A DNA stretch of 64,000 nucleotides, taken from positions 87,781 through 151,780 of the forward strand of contig NZ_JAUPEV010000003.1 of NCBI RefSeq assembly GCF_030686155.1. Reading direction: 5' to 3'. This stretch comes from Helicobacter_J cappadocius. GTDB lineage: Bacteria; Campylobacterota; Campylobacteria; Campylobacterales; Helicobacteraceae. Shown here piece after piece: positions 9,566 to 17,698 of the stretch. Numbering within the stretch: position 1 is the first letter of the stretch; every line of letters starts with the position of its first letter. The notes under the pieces were generated by a model. It ran no database searches. It was not told where the DNA came from and was given only the letters and a program-made list of their open reading frames with translations. Made by a program: the position numbers and the translations under genes.

Positions 9566-10408
9566 ATGAAAAAAATACTTTTGTTTGTTTTACTCTGTTT
9601 TCATGTCTCTACAGCACTTGAGAATAAAGCTGTGGATAAAAAAATTTCCGAACATCAAAGAACTTACGGGGTAGTGTTTCTAGTACCAAAAGAAACGGTA
9701 TCAAAAATATTAGAAATTTCTGGCGGAAAGATTCAGGAGGCTTTATTACAAAACAATCTCATAAAAGAAACTTTATACCACAATATTCCGCACATCAGTG
9801 TAATACACATCCATAATCCAGATCCCAACACTCCATACAATATCTTAAAATCCCTCCCAAAGCCACCCAAACCATTCACATTGTCTTTAGAACACTATGG
9901 CTTTATCAAGGCAAGTCCAAATGCAAGTTTTCCTTGGTGGCTTGAAATCAATGTAGGCAAAAACCTAGATTACAAAATAATTTCTGAATACAATTTCAAA
10001 GTAACTCAAAATATAGCTCCATTAAGATCTTCTCCTCTGCCTCGTTTGAGCGGATATATCTACGAAGATCTTTCAGCAGATAACAAATCACAAATCTTAG
10101 AGTTGGGTTCAAATTCTCTCAATAGAATCAAAAATGGGAAAAAAGAAGAATATTATAGACCACATATGACACTTTCATATTCCCAAACTCCACTAAATAA
10201 AACCCTTTCTGATTCTATGAAAGAATTACAAAGAAGTTTAAATAAAGAATTTGAAACGCCCATTATCACAAAAATTGACACGATCTCAATTGTTGAATTA
10301 GGTTTTTTAGGAAATGTATTAAGAGAGATTTATAGAATAAATTTGAATAATGGAAAAATTTTTGATGTGCAAAAAGGAAAATTCATCAAAATAAAAACGT
10401 TCAAGTAG
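9566..10408 (+). CDS. Exported 2H phosphoesterase superfamily-like protein
   Basis: 280 aa. Residues 1-17 form a short signal peptide (MKK, hydrophobic core), so the protein should be periplasmic or secreted. Two H-x-[S/T] motifs, H76-I-S78 (followed by V) and H200-M-T202 (followed by LSY), are separated by about 120 residues, the pattern of the 2H phosphoesterase fold (2'-5' RNA ligase and cyclic phosphodiesterase relatives). Most family members are cytoplasmic, so an exported form is unusual. Substrate is unknown; cyclic nucleotide or cyclic-phosphate RNA ends are possible. It diverges from the alkaline phosphatase gene, so the pair could work together in phosphate or nucleotide scavenging (inference). 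The assignment rests on two motifs and overall length. Confidence 0.68.
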   Translation: MKKILLFVLLCFHVSTALENKAVDKKISEHQRTYGVVFLVPKETVSKILEISGGKIQEALLQNNLIKETLYHNIPHISVIHIHNPDPNTPYNILKSLPKPPKPFTLSLEHYGFIKASPNASFPWWLEINVGKNLDYKIISEYNFKVTQNIAPLRSSPLPRLSGYIYEDLSADNKSQILELGSNSLNRIKNGKKEEYYRPHMTLSYSQTPLNKTLSDSMKELQRSLNKEFETPIITKIDTISIVELGFLGNVLREIYRINLNNGKIFDVQKGKFIKIKTFK

Positions 10409-10417
10409 AACGTTTTT
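10393..10417. terminator. Bidirectional terminator between converging genes
   Basis: A perfect 10 bp inverted repeat (AAAAACGTTC / GAACGTTTTT) with a 5 base loop, A-rich on one arm and T-rich on the other so it can work on both strands. It overlaps the stop codon of the 2H protein and lies just after the nifU stop, as expected for a shared terminator. Confidence 0.85.
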
Positions 10418-10423
10418 ATTAAA

Positions 10424-11404
10424 TTAAATAGGCATCACACGAATATTTTTATCAAGATTTTGTTGCAAAACATCCTCTATGGCAAAAAGCGTTCCTGTAG
10501 ATGCACTTGCACACCCATTACAAGCTCCCATATAGCGAATATAAACATCAATATGATCATCGCTAGTATCTTTAATATCAATGATTTCCATATCTCCTCC
10601 ATCCATCATCAACATAGGCCTAATCGTGTCATCAATGGTTTTTTCTACTGCTCGAACTTTTTGCACCATTGTCATTTCTTTGAAAGATAACTGACCATTA
10701 GCAGATTTTGCTGCATTTTCTTTGAGTTTTTGAGCTTCCATCTCCGATCGAACATCCTCTAAAATATCTACAAGGTGATATTTCCTCTCTTCATGACCTC
10801 CAGGCTTAATACAGCTCTTACAAAAAGCACCTGCTTTAGTATAGTTTGTAATTTCTTCTACTGTTTTGAGATCATTGATTTTGATAACTTCTCTGATCGT
10901 GCTAAGACTCACTCTAGCACATTCGCATACAATAATTTCTTCTTCGAAATCTTCTGCATTCTTGCCTAGATAAATTCCTGCTGCTTTTTTAATAACATCA
11001 TATGCCATCACCGAACAATGCATTTTTTGACCCGGCACAGCAGGGGTATCAGGATCATCTCTGAGTGCGTGTTCAACATCAAGATTTGTAATCTTCACAG
11101 CCTCTTGAACAGTCTTTCCCAAGCAAAGCTCTGACATCATATCTGAACTCGCAATAGCCGTTCCACAACCAAAACTTTTGAATTTAGCACTGATAATCAC
11201 ATCATTTTTGTCTACTAACCAATACAATCTCACAGCATCACCACAAGCTTCAGCACCATAGTCAGCTACAATAAGCTTAGCATCTTTAGCTTTTGCATCT
11301 TCCTCCGTAAGAACCCCTAAATGTGTAGGGTTATCCATTCTATCACTAACTTTTTTTGAATAAGCATCCCAAAGGGCGCCTCCTATTAAATCATTCTTTG
11401 CCAT
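10424..11404 (-). CDS. nifU: Iron-sulfur cluster assembly scaffold NifU
   Basis: 326 aa three-domain NifU. The N-terminal IscU-like scaffold has C54, C80 and C130 as cluster ligands. The central BFD-like [2Fe-2S] region carries VCECARV and FCKSCIKPGG. The C-terminal NifU domain has the CxxC in ACNGCASASTG. Helicobacter and Campylobacter use this NIF-type system as their general Fe-S factory without nitrogen fixation. It is directly downstream of nifS with a 34 base gap and is surely co-expressed. The clients in this window would include the formate dehydrogenase clusters. Confidence 0.96.
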   Translation of the reverse strand: MAKNDLIGGALWDAYSKKVSDRMDNPTHLGVLTEEDAKAKDAKLIVADYGAEACGDAVRLYWLVDKNDVIISAKFKSFGCGTAIASSDMMSELCLGKTVQEAVKITNLDVEHALRDDPDTPAVPGQKMHCSVMAYDVIKKAAGIYLGKNAEDFEEEIIVCECARVSLSTIREVIKINDLKTVEEITNYTKAGAFCKSCIKPGGHEERKYHLVDILEDVRSEMEAQKLKENAAKSANGQLSFKEMTMVQKVRAVEKTIDDTIRPMLMMDGGDMEIIDIKDTSDDHIDVYIRYMGACNGCASASTGTLFAIEDVLQQNLDKNIRVMPI

Positions 11405-11438
11405 TTTTCTTCCTTATTTATATACATTAATTATTAAA

Positions 11439-12608
11439 CTAAGCCCTATAAGAGCTAGAAATATTCCTCAAACGTTCAATCGCCTTTTTGAATACATCAA
11501 TCGTGTAATCAATCTCTTCTTCGGTATTAAAACGACTTAAAGAAAGTCTTATTGCAGTATGAGCAAGTTCCTTATCCGCACCTATAGCAACCATCACAGG
11601 ATTAGCTTCAAGATCTTCACTCGCACAAGCACTGCCTGTTGAAGCTGCAATGCCTGATTTATTCAAATCCCAAAGCATCGCTTCTCCCTCGATACCTCTC
11701 ACGCTTATAAGCGTAGTGTTTGGAACTCTATGTGCTCTATCTCCAATGACAAACACATCATCAATTTTTAGCAACGCATCTTCTAGCTTATCGCGCAACT
11801 TTGCTACAACCTTGTATTCATAGTCTAATCCTTGCGAAGCTAATTTCATTGCCTCGCCCATCCCTATAATGTAGGGAACATTGAGTGTCCCGCTACGCCG
11901 TCCACGCATATGTTCTCCCCCATGCAATAATGGCGTTAGCTCTACACCTTTTCTAATATATAATGCTCCTATACCTTTAGGTCCATGAAATTTATGTGCA
12001 GAGAAAGATAAAAAATCTACATTTGCTTTCACTACATCCACAGGAATCTTACCGATTGCTTGTACAGCATCGGTGTGAAACAGAATTCCAGCTTCTTTGC
12101 AAATAGCACCAATCTCTTCAATAGGAAAAATCAGCCCTGTTTCATTATTTGCCCACATAATGCTAACCAAAGCAGTTTTTGGAGTAATAGCTTCTCTTAC
12201 CTGTTGGGCAGAAATAGTCCCTTCTTTGTTGATGGGAAGATAGGTGACTTTCACACCCAAAGTTTCCAAAAATCTACAAGTTGCACCAACGGCAGGATGC
12301 TCAACCTCTGTAGTGATGATATGATTTTTTTCTCCTGTATAAATTTTGTCAAAATATACGCCCTTCAAAACCCAATTGTTGCTTTCGGTCGCACAAGAAG
12401 TAATGATAACATCGTCTTCATTTTGTGCATTGATTCCCTCATAAAGTTTATTGAAGGCATCACTTATAGCAGGGTGGATTTCTGTACCAAATTTGTGTAA
12501 TGAATTTGGATTTCCATAATGCTCACAAAAAAATGGTTCCATCAATTCCTTTACTTTTGGATCAACCATAGTTGTTGCATTGTTGTCTAAATATATTCGC
12601 TTTTGCAT
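11439..12608 (-). CDS. nifS: Cysteine desulfurase NifS
   Basis: 389 aa PLP enzyme that releases sulfur from cysteine for Fe-S cluster assembly on NifU. N-terminal YLDNNATTMVD, the PLP lysine in SFSAHKFHGPKG, the PLP-phosphate site and the catalytic loop cysteine in TGSACASEDLEANP are all visible. I chose ATG at 12608 (protein begins MQKRIYLDNN) over a start 11 codons upstream because AGGAGA sits seven bases before it. FdhD family proteins take sulfur from this enzyme class, so it may also serve the formate dehydrogenase operon in this window (established for E. coli IscS, inferred here). Confidence 0.96.
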   Translation of the reverse strand: MQKRIYLDNNATTMVDPKVKELMEPFFCEHYGNPNSLHKFGTEIHPAISDAFNKLYEGINAQNEDDVIITSCATESNNWVLKGVYFDKIYTGEKNHIITTEVEHPAVGATCRFLETLGVKVTYLPINKEGTISAQQVREAITPKTALVSIMWANNETGLIFPIEEIGAICKEAGILFHTDAVQAIGKIPVDVVKANVDFLSFSAHKFHGPKGIGALYIRKGVELTPLLHGGEHMRGRRSGTLNVPYIIGMGEAMKLASQGLDYEYKVVAKLRDKLEDALLKIDDVFVIGDRAHRVPNTTLISVRGIEGEAMLWDLNKSGIAASTGSACASEDLEANPVMVAIGADKELAHTAIRLSLSRFNTEEEIDYTIDVFKKAIERLRNISSSYRA

Positions 12609-12739
12609 TTCTTCTCCTAATAAGACATTTTCGATCGACAAAACTAAATTTTTATGGATGTAATTAATAGTGTTTTGTCAAGCGAAATCTACAATAAAAA
12701 ACTTACAAAATGTTTAAATTTTAAAAATGAGAGGTAATT

Positions 12740-14041
12740 TTACATCATATTTATTAATCTTTCCACACTCTCTTTATAAGGAATTTTTTCGCTCTCATTT
12801 TGTTTAAGAAAGTCCTCCATAGCGGATTTTTTATCGATTGCTTCATCAAGCTCACTATCGTTTCCTTTTTGATAAGAACCAATCCGTATCAATATTTCAT
12901 TTTCCTTGAGTAAAGCATAAAGTCTTCGAAATTTTCTTGCTGCTTCTTTGTGTTCAGGAGAAACGATTTCATTGCTTAGCCTAGAAGCAGAATTAAGTAT
13001 GCCAACAGGTGGAAAAACTCCATAATCAGTCATTTCACGATTAAGAACAATATGTCCATCAAGAATACTGCGGGTTTGATCGGCAATAGGATCTGAGAGA
13101 TCATCTCCTTCAACCAAAACAGTAAAAAAGGCTGTAATTGATCCTTTGCCATCTTCTTTTCCTGCCCTCTCCATTAGTTGGGGCAACAAAGAAAGCACTG
13201 ATGGAGGGTAACCTTTGCTAGTAGGTGGCTCTCCTTGCGCTAAGCCGATTTCTCTTTGTGCCATTGCAAAACGCGTTACAGAATCCATCATAAACAACAC
13301 ATCTTTACCTTCATTCTTAAAATACTCTGCCACTGCCATAGCTGAAAATGCGCCATATTTTCTCATTAATGCAGAATCATCACTAGTTGCAACGATCAAA
13401 ACAGTGTTGCTCAAATCTCCATTGAGATTTTTTTGAATAAACTCAGGAACTTCTCTACCACGTTCACCAATGAGTGCAATAACCTTAATAGGTGCTGAAC
13501 ATCCTTTAACAATCATTCCCATCAGAGTAGATTTACCCACCCCACTTCCAGCAAAAATACCCATTTTTTGACCCTTGCCACAAGTCAGAAGTCCATCGAT
13601 GCTTTTTACTCCCACGCTAAAAACTTCATTTATAATCCCTCTTTTCATCGCTCTAATAGGTGGGGTAATAGTAGGGGCAAAAGAGATATTCTCTAAAGCC
13701 CCCTTATCATCCATAGGATTTCCTAATGGATCAAGGACTCTCCCCAAAACTCCCTCGCCCACAGGAAACATCAAACCACTTTTTTCCAATAAAACCTTAT
13801 CTCCAGTTTTATACCCTTCTATAAAAGAGAAAGGAGTGAATGCAAATTTATCATCTTCACTCACAGTAACCATTCCCAAAGATTCAAAATCATCAGCTCG
13901 TTTGATTCTGACAATATCCCCAACTGAAGGAGTAATGCCATCGGCATATACAATACTTGAAGAAATTTTCTTTATTGTCCCATATTGAGGAGAAAGATTG
14001 ATATTTTGTTGTAGTTTGACCTTAAGCTCTTTAAGCGACAT
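12740..14041 (-). CDS. fliI: Flagellum-specific ATP synthase FliI
   Basis: 433 aa ATPase of the flagellar type III export apparatus, homologous to the F1 beta subunit. Walker A is GSGVGKST (165-172), Walker B is in DVLFMMDSVTRFAMAQRE, and EIGLAQGEPPTSKGYPPSVL is the FliI/SctN-type signature that separates it from F1 beta. The length is standard. It stands alone, diverging from tig over an 82 bp gap; no other flagellar gene lies in the window. Confidence 0.96.
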   Translation of the reverse strand: MSLKELKVKLQQNINLSPQYGTIKKISSSIVYADGITPSVGDIVRIKRADDFESLGMVTVSEDDKFAFTPFSFIEGYKTGDKVLLEKSGLMFPVGEGVLGRVLDPLGNPMDDKGALENISFAPTITPPIRAMKRGIINEVFSVGVKSIDGLLTCGKGQKMGIFAGSGVGKSTLMGMIVKGCSAPIKVIALIGERGREVPEFIQKNLNGDLSNTVLIVATSDDSALMRKYGAFSAMAVAEYFKNEGKDVLFMMDSVTRFAMAQREIGLAQGEPPTSKGYPPSVLSLLPQLMERAGKEDGKGSITAFFTVLVEGDDLSDPIADQTRSILDGHIVLNREMTDYGVFPPVGILNSASRLSNEIVSPEHKEAARKFRRLYALLKENEILIRIGSYQKGNDSELDEAIDKKSAMEDFLKQNESEKIPYKESVERLINMM

Positions 14042-14083
14042 TAGGTAACCTTATGATTTTGCTTTTATTAAAGATTTTTTTGT

Positions 14084-14089
14084 TAGAAT
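14084..14089 (+). promoter_or_regulatory. Extended -10 promoter element for tig
   Basis: TAGAAT preceded by TGT (TGTTAGAAT), an extended -10, lies 35 bases before the trigger factor start. The distance and AT-rich flanks are typical of Helicobacter sigma-80 promoters. Confidence 0.5.
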
Positions 14090-14123
14090 ACGAAATTATA
14101 CTTTAATATTGCTAAGGAATTCT

Positions 14124-15485
14124 ATGAATTTACAGACAAAAAAAATCAATAGTGCGAATGCGTCAGTGAGTGGAGAAATCCTTCTTGAAGACCTAGAAAA
14201 AAAGCTCAACAAAATAGCTACAAAAATAAGTAAAACCGTCAAAATGGATGGTTTTAGAAAAGGAAAAGTTCCTTTAAATGTCGTAAAATCTAGATACAAA
14301 GAAAATATCGAACAAGATGCGCAAAAAGAAGCTGTAGAGGAAATGCTCCAACTTGGGCTCAAAGAATTGCAAATTGATGCCAAAGATGTTATCGGGGATC
14401 CTATTATTACAGAATTCGATAAAAAAGACACCTTTATTTCTACTACAATCAAGATAAGTTTGAAGCCAGATTTCAAGCTAGACAACATCGATTCCTATGT
14501 TCCAGATGTAAAACTAAAGCAAATTACAAATAAACAAATCGAGGATAGACTCAATGATATTGCGAAAAATAAAGCTCCCTTGATTGAAGCAAAGAAAGAT
14601 AAAAAACTAGATAAGGGAGATACAGCAAACATAGATTTCAAGGGTTTTATAGATGATAAAGCGTTTGAAGGAGGGGAAGCTAAGGGATTTGACTTAAATA
14701 TTGGAAGCGGTCAATTTATACCCGGTTTTGAAGATGCACTTGTTGGACTCAAAGTAGGGGAAGAGAAAGATATTGATGTGAGTTTTCCAGAAAATTATCA
14801 AGCTCCAAATCTCGCAGGAAAAGCAGCTGTCTTTAAAGTCAAACTAAACAAAATCCAAGTCAAAGATCAACCAAAAATTGATGATGAACTTGCCAAATCT
14901 TTACTGCCTGAAGAAAAAGAACCTTCTTTAGTGATCTTGAAAGAAAAGATAAGAGAGCAACTTGAACTCGAAAGCAAAACAAAACTATACAATGAAGAAT
15001 TGAAAGAAAAATTGATTGAAAATCTCAATAAAGGTATTGATTTTGATCTTCCTGATCTTATTGTAGAACAAGAAATGGATTTACTTTTTAGAAATTCTTT
15101 AAATATACTTGACCCAAAAGAACTAGAAAGTTTAAAATCTGATCCAAAAAAAGCTCAAGAAAAACGTAATAGCTTCAAAGAAGAAGCACAAAAAAGCGTT
15201 AAAATAACTTTCATTGTAGATCTTCTCTCCAAACAAGAAAATATATCTGTAGAAGACAATGAAGTTCTCCAAACTGTCTATTATGAATCAATGATGAGCG
15301 GACAAAACCCAAAAGATATGATAGAGTATTACAAGAAAAACAACCTTTTCCCCGCCTTAAAAATGGCGATGATAGAAGACAAGATTCTTGTACATTTATT
15401 GGACAAAAAACTTGGTAAAAATACAAAATCAGAAAAGCCAAAAGAAGAAAAGCTTCTTAAGAAATCAAAAACTGAGGAAAAATAA
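14124..15485 (+). CDS. tig: Trigger factor (ribosome-associated chaperone)
   Basis: 453 aa chaperone and peptidyl-prolyl isomerase that meets nascent chains at the ribosome exit. The N-terminal ribosome-binding domain carries MDGFRKGKVPLNVV (signature of the trigger-factor loop). The FKBP-like domain (about 155-240) has GDTANIDFKGFIDDKAFEGG and IPGFEDALVGLK. The helical C-terminal domain ends in a Lys/Glu-rich tail. ATG at 14124 with AAGGA upstream is preferred over a TTG five codons earlier. Its stop overlaps the clpP start by one base, so folding and proteolysis are coupled in one operon. Confidence 0.95.
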   Translation: MNLQTKKINSANASVSGEILLEDLEKKLNKIATKISKTVKMDGFRKGKVPLNVVKSRYKENIEQDAQKEAVEEMLQLGLKELQIDAKDVIGDPIITEFDKKDTFISTTIKISLKPDFKLDNIDSYVPDVKLKQITNKQIEDRLNDIAKNKAPLIEAKKDKKLDKGDTANIDFKGFIDDKAFEGGEAKGFDLNIGSGQFIPGFEDALVGLKVGEEKDIDVSFPENYQAPNLAGKAAVFKVKLNKIQVKDQPKIDDELAKSLLPEEKEPSLVILKEKIREQLELESKTKLYNEELKEKLIENLNKGIDFDLPDLIVEQEMDLLFRNSLNILDPKELESLKSDPKKAQEKRNSFKEEAQKSVKITFIVDLLSKQENISVEDNEVLQTVYYESMMSGQNPKDMIEYYKKNNLFPALKMAMIEDKILVHLLDKKLGKNTKSEKPKEEKLLKKSKTEEK

Positions 15486-16072
15486 TGAACTATATTCCCT
15501 ATGTAATAGAAAAGACTGGAAGGGGCGAACGAAGTTATGATATTTATTCTAGGTTGCTCAAAGATCGTATTATTCTTTTAAGTGGGGAAATAAACGATTC
15601 TGTTGCCTCCTCCATAGTTGCTCAGTTGTTATTTTTAGAAGCTGAAGATCCTGAAAAAGATATCAATCTTTATATCAATTCTCCTGGTGGTGTCATTACA
15701 AGTGCTTTCAGTATTTATGACACGATGAACTACATCAGACCTGATATTTGCACTATTTGTATCGGACAAGCAGCTTCAGCTGGTGCATTTTTGCTCAGTT
15801 GCGGAAGCAAGGGCAAAAGATATTCTCTTCCAAATTCAAGAATTATGATTCACCAACCATTAGGAGGTGCTCAAGGACAGGCAACAGATATCGAAATTCA
15901 AGCCAAAGAGATTCTTCGCCTAAAAAGCATTCTAAATTCTATTATGGCAAAAAATACTTCGCAAACCCTCAAAAAAATATCTCAAGATACAGAAAGAGAT
16001 TTTTTTATGAGTGCAAAAGAAGCTAAAGATTATGGTATCATTGATAAAATACTTGAAAAAAGCTTAAAATAA
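15485..16072 (+). CDS. clpP: ATP-dependent Clp protease proteolytic subunit
   Basis: 195 aa serine protease subunit that forms the double heptamer with ClpX or ClpA. Catalytic residues are visible: S98 in GQAASAGAF, H123 in MIHQPLGG and an Asp near 172 in the DTERDFFM region. The NSPGGV oxyanion-loop motif is at 65-70. The start codon overlaps the tig stop (TAATG), giving translational coupling. Confidence 0.97.
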   Translation: MNYIPYVIEKTGRGERSYDIYSRLLKDRIILLSGEINDSVASSIVAQLLFLEAEDPEKDINLYINSPGGVITSAFSIYDTMNYIRPDICTICIGQAASAGAFLLSCGSKGKRYSLPNSRIMIHQPLGGAQGQATDIEIQAKEILRLKSILNSIMAKNTSQTLKKISQDTERDFFMSAKEAKDYGIIDKILEKSLK

Positions 16073-16083
16073 AGAGGCACGAA

Positions 16084-17154
16084 ATGGCAAACAAAGAAGA
16101 AGAAATATCTGATTTTGGCAGTAATATATTTTTTGGAAAACTAGATCCAGATCTACCAGATCCTGAAAAAAATGATGAATTTGTTTTAGAAGATCAAGTA
16201 GCAGGGAAAGTTAGTGTGGTCGCACAAAATACAGTCAAACAACTTGAAGAAGAAGGTCTTCCTGCCTTTCCTGCAAACTATCAACTTTATTTTGAAAGAC
16301 TTCTTGAAAAAGAGGAAACTTCATTTAAACAAAAAATCCAAAGCGTCATGGACCTTCAATCTATGGGAGAAGACAGAGCTGTAGCTTTTGAAAAAAGCGT
16401 CAAAGAAGGTTTTAAAAATATCAAACAAATCCTAGATTTTATTGCTGTGCTTTACAAAAATTTGCAACTTGTGCAAACCGTTACAGAAAAACACATGAAA
16501 AGTATGGAAAAAATTGATAACAAGATTGTTCTTTCCAATGCAATTTCTGTATTTTTAAAAGATATTGATAAGGTCAATGATGTTACATCAACCCAGCTCA
16601 ACCAAATTAAAGAGCTCTATCAAAAGACTGCTAAAGTTATCTCTGATATCAATAAAAATACTATCTATGATTCTCGTTTTGGAATCTACAATAAACGTTA
16701 TTTTATGAGTCTGATAGAAAAAGAAAATAAATTGATGGAGGAATTCACCCATTCATCAAGCATTCTTACTATGCAATTAACCAAAGATATTCAAGAAAGC
16801 ATTCAAGATAAATCAACACTAATGATTTTGCTAAAAAGTATTGCTAAGCTTTTGTTAAAAACCTCCAGAAGAAGCGATATTATAGGGTATTTAGGAGATG
16901 GAGTTTTTGGAATTGGACTCAAATATTCAGATATACCTAGTGCAACAAAAGCCGCTGAAAGATTTATTCATTCTGTCAAAACTACCAATATATTTTTAGG
17001 GGAGCGAGATATTTCACTTAATGTTTCAGTAGGTATCGCAAAAATAGTTCCAGAAAGAAATGCTGAAGATTCCTTAGAAGCAGCACTTTCGGCATTAAAA
17101 ACAGCACTTGAAGAAAATTTGGAACTCAATATTTACCCCCAAGACCAATCGTAA
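16084..17154 (+). CDS. Degenerate GGDEF-domain protein
   Basis: 356 aa soluble protein. Residues 45-190 are mostly helical with coiled-coil character; 195-350 look like a diguanylate cyclase fold (YDSRFGIYNKRYFM at 195-208, corresponding to the family DxLTGLxNRRxF, and the signature position). The GGDEF signature is replaced by LGDGVF at 270-275, losing the first Gly and the Asp-Glu pair needed for catalysis. It is therefore expected not to make cyclic-di-GMP and may bind a nucleotide or act as a scaffold. The gene lies 11 bases after clpP, and its TAA stop overlaps the def start (TAATG). H. pylori does not, to my knowledge, have a gene at this position. Confidence 0.75.
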   Translation: MANKEEEISDFGSNIFFGKLDPDLPDPEKNDEFVLEDQVAGKVSVVAQNTVKQLEEEGLPAFPANYQLYFERLLEKEETSFKQKIQSVMDLQSMGEDRAVAFEKSVKEGFKNIKQILDFIAVLYKNLQLVQTVTEKHMKSMEKIDNKIVLSNAISVFLKDIDKVNDVTSTQLNQIKELYQKTAKVISDINKNTIYDSRFGIYNKRYFMSLIEKENKLMEEFTHSSSILTMQLTKDIQESIQDKSTLMILLKSIAKLLLKTSRRSDIIGYLGDGVFGIGLKYSDIPSATKAAERFIHSVKTTNIFLGERDISLNVSVGIAKIVPERNAEDSLEAALSALKTALEENLELNIYPQDQS

Positions 17155-17669
17155 TGGCTGTTTTAGAGATTTTAAAATATCCCAACAGGACACTTAGAAA
17201 AATCTCAAAAGATGTCCAAAATTTTGATGATGCCTTGCATACGCTTTTAGATAATATGTATGAAACAATGCATGAAAAACAGGGGGTTGGAATCGCTGCT
17301 ATTCAGGTAGGAGTTGATCAACGTGTGCTGTTAATAAATATTCCAAGAGAAGAAGATAATCAACAATATAAAGAAGATTTGCTAGAAATCATCAATCCTG
17401 TTTTCTTAAAAAAAGAAGGTAGCACGAAGTGGAATGAGGGTTGTTTATCTGTGCCTGAATTTTATGAAGAAGTCGATAGGTTTGAAGAAATCACACTTGC
17501 TTATTATGATCGCTTTGGAGAGAAAAAAATTCTTCAAGCAACTGGATTTTTAGCTATTGCTATCCAGCACGAAATGGATCATTTAAATGGTGTTTTATTT
17601 GTAGATAAACTTCCGATTTTAAAACGTAAAAAATTTGAAAAAGAGCTCAAAAAAGCCCAAAAACAATAG
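17154..17669 (+). CDS. def: Peptide deformylase
   Basis: 171 aa Fe(II)/Zn enzyme that removes the N-formyl group from nascent proteins. All three family motifs are present: GVGIAAIQVG (44-53, with Ala-Ile where most have Ala-Pro/Leu Ala), EGCLSVP (metal ligand C97) and QHEMDHLNG (ligands H139 and H143, catalytic E140). It is coupled by a one-base overlap to the upstream GGDEF-like gene. Together with tig and clpP it forms a nascent-chain processing operon. Confidence 0.96.
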   Translation: MAVLEILKYPNRTLRKISKDVQNFDDALHTLLDNMYETMHEKQGVGIAAIQVGVDQRVLLINIPREEDNQQYKEDLLEIINPVFLKKEGSTKWNEGCLSVPEFYEEVDRFEEITLAYYDRFGEKKILQATGFLAIAIQHEMDHLNGVLFVDKLPILKRKKFEKELKKAQKQ

Positions 17670-17698
17670 AATTTAAAACTTAGGAGATGTTTTGAGAA

